From: Neoceratodus forsteri
Lineage: Eukaryota > Chordata > Ceratodontiformes > Ceratodontidae
DNA length: 64,000 nt
Assembly (NCBI GenBank): GCA_016271365.2
Contig: CM057459.1
Coordinates: forward strand, 818,211,001-818,275,000
Direction: 5' to 3'
The position numbers were made by a program, and so were the translations under genes. Shown piece after piece: positions 56,930 to 64,000 of the stretch. How positions within the stretch are numbered: the stretch's first letter is position 1; every line of letters starts with the position of its first letter. The notes beneath the pieces were generated by a model that did not search any database, was not told the DNA's origin, and saw only the letters and a list, made by a program, of their open reading frames with translations.

Positions 56930-57410
56930 TGTTAGAGCTTCATCAAGTGAAGGCATCAAGGCTCCTATGAGTGCAGTATTGCTTTTATGGGCTTGGAGGG
57001 CCTGATCCATTTGCTGCCCGGAAGCTCAGGGGGCAGTTCTTGCCTGACAACATCATCATGTATCTGGAAAGAACTGACCTGCAGTCCCTGAAGTTCATGA
57101 ACCTCTTTCAAAAGATGAAAAAGGACATCTAGATTATATGACAGTGTCTGCCAGAGACATTACTGGTTTGGTTCCATATAATCAAAAGTTTGGTCTTGAG
57201 AGCACAAATACATTTAAGTGGTCAGAGAATCAGCAACATTCTTAACTCTAAAATGGAGAACTTTGTGATTAAGATTGGAGGAGTCATAGTCAGGCACAAT
57301 ATATTGAAGGGGCATAACACAGGGCTGAACAAGAAAGACAGAGTACACTTGTTGAATGTGTGAATAGATATACTCTTGCTACAATTACTGGTTGCAGTGT
57401 AAGAAATCCT
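56930..57410 (+). pseudogene. SGNH-hydrolase-like remnant of a DIRS/Ngaro element
   Basis: Plus-strand text 'GPDPFAARKLRGQFLPDNII' then 'MYLERTDLQSLKFMNLFQKM' (about 56995-57125) is the block that carries G-G-N-D in intact family members, here decayed. After a stop and a frame change, 'LVWFHIIKSLVLRAQIHLSG' (57163), 'MENFVIKIGGVIVRHNI' and 'KKDRVHLLNV' follow, ending at TGA 57361. The last contains the D-x-x-H of SGNH/GDSL hydrolases. Ngaro-type elements are known to carry such a hydrolase. The lost catalytic block and stops show it is inactive. Confidence 0.65.
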
Positions 57411-58640
57411 ATCATGTCATTCTGGCAAGCCAGGTCCCAGCAGGCAATAGGCCAAGCTACTGGAGGGCTGGTAGTCTCTTGGGGTGTTTTCATGGAACAG
57501 TGCAGGACAACCTAAGTTGACATCATGAAAGGGGAGGTTGCTTGGCCTGGCACACTGAAGAATGATCCCATTGTGGATGGGGATGCCTCTTTGTTGCACC
57601 TGTCACGGTGGACTGTGACATCTACCTTTTTCCTGAGGCCCCACTTCAGCTGACAGATCCATTCTAGGGTGAAGGTTCAGAAGAGGGTTTCTTATAGTAA
57701 TGGCCCAGACATGAATTAAGTGCTAATTGAGAGGTAGGGTTCAACAATGCAAGACTCTTTTCTGTACATGAGCCATACATGCATATACTGTATAATAAAA
57801 TGTTCAATGCACATATGTCTGTGTATTTAAGCCAATAACATGACATGTTTATTGTCTCTGGGGAAGGTGTAGATAGGTACAAGGCTGCTAAAAAGACAAT
57901 ATTTGTAAAGTGAGTATTGGTTTCTGTATTTATCTTTAGTCTTCAGTGGAAAAGTAAGCTTATGTTAGATATTTGCTGAGTCTTTCTCAGCAGAGGCTCA
58001 CACAGATACAACATTTACTGTAGCATGATCTGTGGTTCTACATACTCTAAGTGGGTTGGGTTTCCCAAGCTTTCTAGCACTTCCTGACTTTTTGCTTTTA
58101 CCAGATGTTAACTTCAGGAACCCTGGCCAGCCATGTCACTATTTGGGGAGATCCACTAAGGTGCTCCTTTGTCCTCATTCTGCTTATGAAAACAGCTGTA
58201 CTTTCCATAGCCACATCACTAGTTTCAAATGGTTATAATTATACCTTAATGTATATTCTCATAAATACTACAAAAGGCATTACTATGGGCTAGGACCTTT
58301 GAAATATAAACATTTAGGTTTACATCTTATCTGTTTTAAAGTTATTAATAACACAAAAGTATGTCCCAAGAACTCTGACGAGCAACTGTAAGAAAATGTG
58401 CCGGAGAGGAACCTGCCTTGTGGCTGCCAGAAACCTTCAAACAAAGCAGTCTATAATGCTGTAGGCTTTACTGAAACACAACTTGATATACTGTAAGGGG
58501 CAAGATGAGCATTTGTAGGAAGCCATGGTGGTTCACAGGCAGCTGACTTCTGAAACAGAGAAAGGACAAGACACTTATAAGACAAGAATTTTAAAACATG
58601 TTGGAGAAACATGATTTTGAGAAATTAGGACCTGCCCTCC
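57411..58640. other. No recognisable feature
   Basis: No ORF or repeat that I can support. Confidence 0.35.
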
Positions 58641-58649
58641 CCCAAAGAA

Positions 58650-59040
58650 ATAATTATTTCTTATTAAACTTTGGGGTACCATGTTGATATATGATTTGGA
58701 AATGAATAAAGAGTATTTGTTTGTGATTTGGTTGGTGAGCAGCTATAATTTTAAAATAGTCTTTGATACGGGAACGTTTCCAAAACCATTGATTTCTTAA
58801 TCTGACCTCCCCAACTTTCAAAATAGTTGTTCTATCTTTACAAATTGTATTAGGTTCCAAGACCCTTATGCAAAACATGTTGAGTGCATGCCAGATATCC
58901 TTACCCTGGTTCAAAGATTGACCAAGTCAAATGTCCTCAAACAATTGACATTTTATTATAGAAACTCCAGTCCAATCCCAATAATACTGTTGTGGTACAA
59001 TAAGGTTGTTGTCCATTGCTTTCCATTCCATTCCAATTGA
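58650..59040 (-). pseudogene. L1-type ORF2 C-terminal fragment, antisense
   Basis: Minus-strand 58914-58654 contains 'KQILFIHFQIIYQHGTPKFN', matching the block near the end of L1/Tx1 ORF2 (x-F-L-H-F-Q-x-I-H-R-x-Y-x-T-P-x-x-L). The preceding text is consistent but broken. Confidence 0.5.
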
Positions 59041-59224
59041 TTAACTATGCTGGATTCACTTCCTTTCTCCCTTCTTTGTTTTCTTTCTTCCTATTGTCAC
59101 CCATTTGTTAGTAATTCTGTAGTCACCTACTGGTACATAAGCTGGATACGTGCTCAAAATGTGCCACAGAAAATTCCAGCAGCTTCATGGTAACTACCAA
59201 GCAATCAATTGATAACAGTTGAGT

Positions 59225-59580
59225 ACCTAGGGAGCATGTTCCAAAAATGCTAATTAAGTGCCTTATAGTTACTTCTGATACACCTCCAATGGAGTACCTT
59301 TTCAGCTGACACACTTCTACATTACTGTTGAAAAGCACCTTTAGAGTGTGCTTCAAATATGCTAAGTGGCTTGCAGTGGAGTACCATCATGTGTACTCCA
59401 ATGTTACTCTGTCCAAGCACTGTTGGTGTGTATTCCAAAAATGCTAATTAAGTGCCTTGGAATTACTTTTAATTTACTTCACTGGAGTGGAGTACCATGA
59501 TGGGTACTCCAGTGTTACTCTGAACAAGCACTGTTAGTGTGTGTTCCAAAAATGCTATTGAAGTACATTGAAACTACTGT
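59225..59580. repeat. Degenerate tandem repeat, about 80-113 bp units
   Basis: The anchor 'ttccaaaaatgctaattaag' or close variants occur near 59240, 59352, 59433 and 59543, with 'ggagtaccat.atg.gtactcca' and 'gttactctg..caagcactgtt' between. Four diverged copies. 'ggagtaccatgatgggtactcc' is an inverted repeat within the unit. Confidence 0.75.
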
Positions 59581-60245
59581 ATATACTCTTCAAATCTGAT
59601 ACTTTTTGATGGACTCCTATGGTACTCTGCAAATTCACCTAAATCACTAAGTAAGTATCTTCTTTGGAATACATGCTTACAACTTCACTTTTTCAGTGTA
59701 AAATATCCTCATAGTTGGGCACACTTGTAAATTAAAACTTCTGGAAGATCCTGTGTGCCACAATGGGGTGGGGTGTTTACTCCTGGGCTCTTTCCATGTA
59801 GCCTCCATGACCTTCCTGATGACAAAACTAGGCATACCTGGTCCTCTGGACTTTGCAGAGTATGCTCTTGCCTTCACGCCAGTTTCTCACCCCCTGACCT
59901 TACTACCCACACAGATCTGCAGGCAGAGCAGGACTAGGAATGGGGATGATGTGTGCATTTTTTTTTAATGAGGATGAGGGCATCCTAGAAACCACCACAT
60001 AGGGATGTGTAAGTACCTTTTTTCAAATTTTCACTGGTGAGTACTTTTGCACTCCAGATACTCAGCTATTCATTACTGACTATTCATATTCAGTTCAAGA
60101 TGATCCCACCCACAGTCAGCAGCATGTCAAATAGTGTTTTACCACATAATGACCAAGAATACCCCAGCTGAGATGCAACAGTTTAATTTCAGAAGGGTGC
60201 ATCTTCATATAATTGTACAACTAGGAGCAGAAGCACAATGGAGAT
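59581..60245. other. No recognisable feature
   Basis: Only short unsupported open frames. Confidence 0.35.
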
Positions 60246-60249
60246 CATA

Positions 60250-60345
60250 ATCACTTTCTCAGGGTCACACAGTGAGTCAGAGGTTGTGATGGGGCTTGAA
60301 CGTGGATATCCAATTTCACAGTTCTAAGTCATAGTATTATGACAG
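60250..60345 (-). mobile_element. MIR-like SINE, antisense
   Basis: 'tcagggtcacacagtgagtc' with 'ggggcttgaacgtggatatc' downstream is the antisense core and B-box region of a MIR/CORE SINE. Confidence 0.65.
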
Positions 60346-61730
60346 AAGGGAGGGCCCAACTAATCACTATTCTACACTGCCCACCCACACACCTATTTCT
60401 TAGGACATCTACTTACTGGTGGCGGCGCTTTCTTCGGGAGGCTGCTGATGTACTCTCATTTCTGGTCATTGAATTAAAGGTAGGGGAGACTTCTTTCTTA
60501 AACATTAAACAATTTCCCATAATATTCTGGGACTTAAATCCTGTATGTGTTAAGAAAACAACGGTAAATGTCACTTAGCACAGACTGTTTAGAAATTAAA
60601 ATGAAGCTCATATTAGACCACATCTTTCTATCATGCAGTTAATACATGTAACTCTGTACCAAAATGCATCTATGAAGGTCAAACAACAAAACTTCAAAAG
60701 AAATTGTACTGTAGACACATTTTTTTTCATTGTCATATTTCTCCCCCATGCACTGGCATCCACCATCATGCCGGCCACTCCAGCCCCATCACCCGAACAT
60801 CCCCCAGGGCATACTATCTTTCAGAGACAGCATGGCCTGGGTCATCAGGTGCAGGGTGTTTGGACAGCTGGAGTCATCCTGCAGCTGGTGAACAGATTTT
60901 CCTTGTTCTTCCCCTAAAATGCAGCATTCAGTAAAGCCAATGGCAGCGTAATGCGTTTACCCATGTGCTGCACACCTGGCATTTGTCCCTCCTCTTCCCA
61001 ACTCTGGTGGACTCAGCCTGCTGATCCCCAGCCACTGCCAGGATCTGGCAATCTCTGATCTCTGCACCACCCCTACCTGGAGAAGAGCAGTCCAGCAGGC
61101 ACTCAATCCTCTTCCATCTTGATGACCCTCCAACTCCCAAGCTTCCCCTCTAATTTGGGTCATCAGCTCAACTAGTAGTAGCACTACTGCTGTAGTGGTG
61201 GGCCGGCTATCATTTAAGATTTGTGAAATGTAATTCATCTACATATCCATATGTGTAGATATAGATCCTGTCATCTGTTTTTTATTGTGGCAGTTTCTGC
61301 CCTGGTACATTTTTGCTAACTGGTAATTATTGCCCAAGAACCCTGTCAGTTATTAACTAAAAGAGTCTGTATCTGTCTATGTAATCAGGAGCACCTGAAA
61401 TAAAGTTTAATTTGTAAACAAAAACTGTATCATTTAGTTCTAGCTTCTAAAAAAATAAATTTGGAATCTTGTGTGTCTGCCTATAACTGTCAGTTACAGT
61501 AGTTAGTGGAGGTACAGCTGGAAGAGGACTGATCTGATTACTTAAAGTAATGTGTTTCTCAGCAGTCTCTCGTCCACCTCTGGGACAGATGATCAGTGGA
61601 CAAGTCCCACAACAGTGACTTGGGCTTACTCTCATCACTCACCCAGCAGGGCACTATTAGGGGAGGAGGTGCTGCCCTCTTGGAGGCCAGTGGTTCAAGT
61701 GCCCCACAGCAGAGATTTTGGCATACAACC
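60346..61730. other. No recognisable gene
   Basis: The minus-strand open stretches 61238-60957 and 61140-60928 are unrelated to any domain I know. I do not call them. Confidence 0.35.
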
Positions 61731-61732
61731 TA

Positions 61733-61910
61733 CATTAGCACTGCAAGGCAGTACTGGGCACTGATGACATACTGTAGAACTGGTTTATGTCCCACAGTCA
61801 ATGCTAATACTGTAGTACAATACAGGGTGCTGATTCCCTATTGTAGGACTGGTTCATATCCCACACCCAATGCTAACACTGCAGGACAGTTCTGTAGGTG
61901 TTGCCCTATT
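61733..61910. repeat. Tandem repeat, about 70-bp units
   Basis: Three copies starting near 61735, 61804 and 61872 share '(g)ctaa.actg.a..(g)acagt' and 'tgtagaactggtttatgtcc' / 'tgtaggactggttcatatcc'. A possible partial fourth copy lies upstream near 61660. Confidence 0.6.
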
Positions 61911-62790
61911 GGAGGGCAGGTTAATTTCTCTGTACACAGGGAGAAATACACCAAAAGGCACAACCACATCACAGTCTTCCGAGGTTTGTGCTCTCACTGA
62001 GTGCAATCTCAGGGGTTGGCAGCACAAGGAATGTCTGACTACATATTGCTAATTTTGACTGAACAAGACAGCTCCATTTTAAACTCTGTATATTGCTTCT
62101 TTTAATGATATACAGTAGGGTTATCACTCTGTTTGCTCCTTCATTGTTAAGCTGCCTTAAGGTTGCCTGACAGCCTAACGGAGGCATGTTATGCTTTCTT
62201 GCTGATGACCCTAGCTCTGCACAACTTTGGGAGTTGACATTCGGGTAGCCAGACTCGGAGGCACTGCTGCTGATAGCATTGTGTCCCAGTTTGGGAGGTG
62301 GAATGGTGGTATGTTCTGGTAATGCAGCAGCTCCTGTTGTTGAGCAATGCAGCTCATGCTTCGTGCAGGAGGAAGGATGTGTAAGGTAATTATTTTTTTT
62401 TTAAAAGGAAACCCCTGATTGCCATGTTGGAGAAAGAGCACCTAATAAAATCTGTTCCTGGGATCACTGGGCTCTCATACTCTTATGAGCAGGTTTATGA
62501 TTGATTGAATGCTCAGTAGTATGTGGTGCCTGTGCAACTTTATACTTTCACTTATGCTCACTGTCCCTGCTATGAGGCCCTGTCAGTGTGCCATAAGGAC
62601 ATGGAAACCCTGACAAAAAAAGGCTCTAATCTCTCAAGGTCTGAAAGGGATGAGGTCCAAGGACCAAAGGCTTATTAAGAAGAAGACTCAGCCCCAAGGA
62701 GAGAAGTGCCACAGGAGAAGGAAGGGAGGAAAGTGGCAAACCAAAAATTGAGTGTCCATGGGACACTTGGATATGCACAGTTTTGTACTG
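61911..62790. other. No recognisable feature
   Basis: No supported gene. Short T-rich tract near 62392-62402. Confidence 0.35.
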
Positions 62791-62792
62791 TG

Positions 62793-62796
<4 letters not shown>

Positions 62797-62843
<47 letters not shown>
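62797..62843. repeat. (GT)n microsatellite
   Basis: About 23 uninterrupted GT units. The open frames crossing it are by-products. Confidence 0.98.
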
Positions 62844-62844
<1 letters not shown>

Positions 62845-63210
62845 CCTGCTGCCCCTCAAAATCACAGGCAAAGCCTTTTAATAAAATATACGCTGCTTAT
62901 TTTTATTTGCCTTTTTGTGTAATATACAGTATGTATCTTTGAAAGTAAAGAAGATGGGTATTCTTTTGTTTAATACATTCATGCTCTATGCATTACCACT
63001 CACTGCACAGGATACAAATGATGCTTTCACTCCTGTACATATTATGTCCCGTCCATACCTTTGCAGCATTCTGGCCTGTCCTTGTTTTGTACCTATACAG
63101 CTTCCTTAAGCATGGCGGTGTGGGGTCTGAGATAGCCACTGTGAACTGGCCATTAAGCCTAGGTATTCTCTGCATTTTGTGCTGTTCCTCCCCAGCGTGG
63201 ACTCCACTTG
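62844..63210. other. No recognisable feature
   Basis: Overlapping short frames on both strands without a domain. Confidence 0.35.
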
Positions 63211-63214
63211 TGCA

Positions 63215-64000
63215 CAGAAACATAGAAACATAGAAGTTGATGGCAGATAAGGACCACAAGGCCCATCCAGTCTGCCCATTTTTTCTACCTTACGAATATG
63301 CCATAAGCCGTTACTCTGTCAATGGCCTATCTATTCATACTCATTTGTGTTGCTCCCTTATGCCTATCCCATGCCTGTTTGAAGCCCTACACTGTATTCA
63401 TATCCACCGCTTCCTGAGGTAGTCTGTTCCATGCATCCACCACCATTTCTGTGAAAAAGAACTTCCTCACATTACCCCTAATCAGCCTCTCTCTAAACTC
63501 ATGCTGTGTCCTCTTGTCCTGCTATTTTTCTTATATTGAAATATGTTAGACACTCACCTTGTTAACACCCTTTAGATGTTTGACTGTTTCGATCACATCA
63601 CCTGTCTCCCTCCTTTGCTCGAGGGTATAAATATTGAGCTCCGTTAATCTGTCCTCATATGTTTTCTGATGCAGTCTCTGCACCATTTTGGTTGCCCTTC
63701 TCTGGACTGCCTCCATTTTTTCAATGTCCTTGTGCAGGTGCAGCCTCTAGTACTGCATGCAGTACTCCAGATGGGGCCTAACCAGCTTCTTCTAAAGAGG
63801 GATTATTACCTACCTCTTATGGCTTGTGATACCCATACTAATACACCCCAACATCCCTTTAGCCTTACCTACCACTTTAGTGGTCTGCTTGGATGATTTC
63901 AGGTCATCTGTGATGATGATTCCCAAGTCTCTTTCTTCCCTGGTGATTGCCATCAACTCCCCTCCCAACCTATAGATATCTTCAGGGTTTCTCTTCCCTA
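63215..64000 (-). mobile_element. CR1 LINE 3' region, antisense, runs off the window
   Basis: It starts 'gaaacatagaaacatagaag' and 'catccagtctgcccatttt', the characteristic 3' terminus of this CR1 group on the antisense strand. It continues through conserved 3'-region phrases 'cagtactccagatggggcct' (63760) and 'gattcccaagtctctttctt' (63922). The element probably continues beyond 64000 toward the RT. It is less decayed than the copies at 26-28 kb. Confidence 0.8.

Noticed and set aside
60928..61238. Minus-strand frame that might be a transposase-associated DNA-binding domain
   Set aside because: No characteristic Trp or helix pattern could be followed.
62626..62942. Open frames with HTHT or VCVC runs
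   Set aside because: Translation of the (GT)n microsatellite.

Overview
The window looks like intergenic or intronic DNA from a large, transposon-rich vertebrate genome. I found no convincing host exon, tRNA, rRNA, CpG island or CRISPR array. Almost every protein-like stretch is a decayed transposable element. The mix is CR1, L2, L1 and Tx1-type LINEs, a Gypsy LTR element, DIRS-order (Ngaro-like) and Crypton tyrosine-recombinase elements, MIR-like and tRNA-type SINEs, an old gammaretrovirus-like provirus and many MITE-like hairpins. The CR1 3' end (near 2054 and 63220) resembles amphibian CR1. I infer an amphibian, possibly a caecilian; lungfish, coelacanth or a reptile cannot be excluded from sequence alone.

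Region by region. 1-10.5 kb: two approximately 0.65-kb direct repeats (about 986-1639 and 9821-10482) flank an old minus-strand endogenous retrovirus. A proline-tRNA-type primer binding site abuts the right-hand LTR. Inside lie a 3.2-kb CR1, a long hairpin and a Crypton recombinase pseudogene. 10.5-19 kb: an L2-type tail, a MIR-like SINE, a striking 27-bp self-complementary minisatellite (13.0-13.65 kb), two copies of a tRNA-derived SINE, a cluster of short hairpins (14.5-14.7 kb), a DIRS-like fragment and tandem MITE-like palindromes. 19-29 kb: a plus-strand L2, an antisense L1 fragment, an antisense LINE fragment, an antisense SINE and decayed antisense CR1. 29.0-33.7 kb: a complete, structurally young Gypsy element with near-identical LTRs and a perfect 5-bp target duplication but a broken coding region. 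33.7-37.4 kb: duplicated flanking sequence and a roughly 150-bp satellite. 37.4-45.5 kb: a plus-strand L1 interrupted by hairpin MITEs. 47.0-57.4 kb: a decayed DIRS/Ngaro-like element (RT, RNase H, SGNH hydrolase) into which a SINE inserted, and into that SINE a full-length 6.0-kb Tx1-type LINE inserted with a 13-bp target duplication. 57.4-64 kb: an L1 fragment, two small tandem repeats, a (GT)n tract and an antisense CR1 3' region.

The parts do not form a pathway. Their relation is nesting, which gives a relative age order. Coordinates of old elements are approximate because boundaries were judged by eye.
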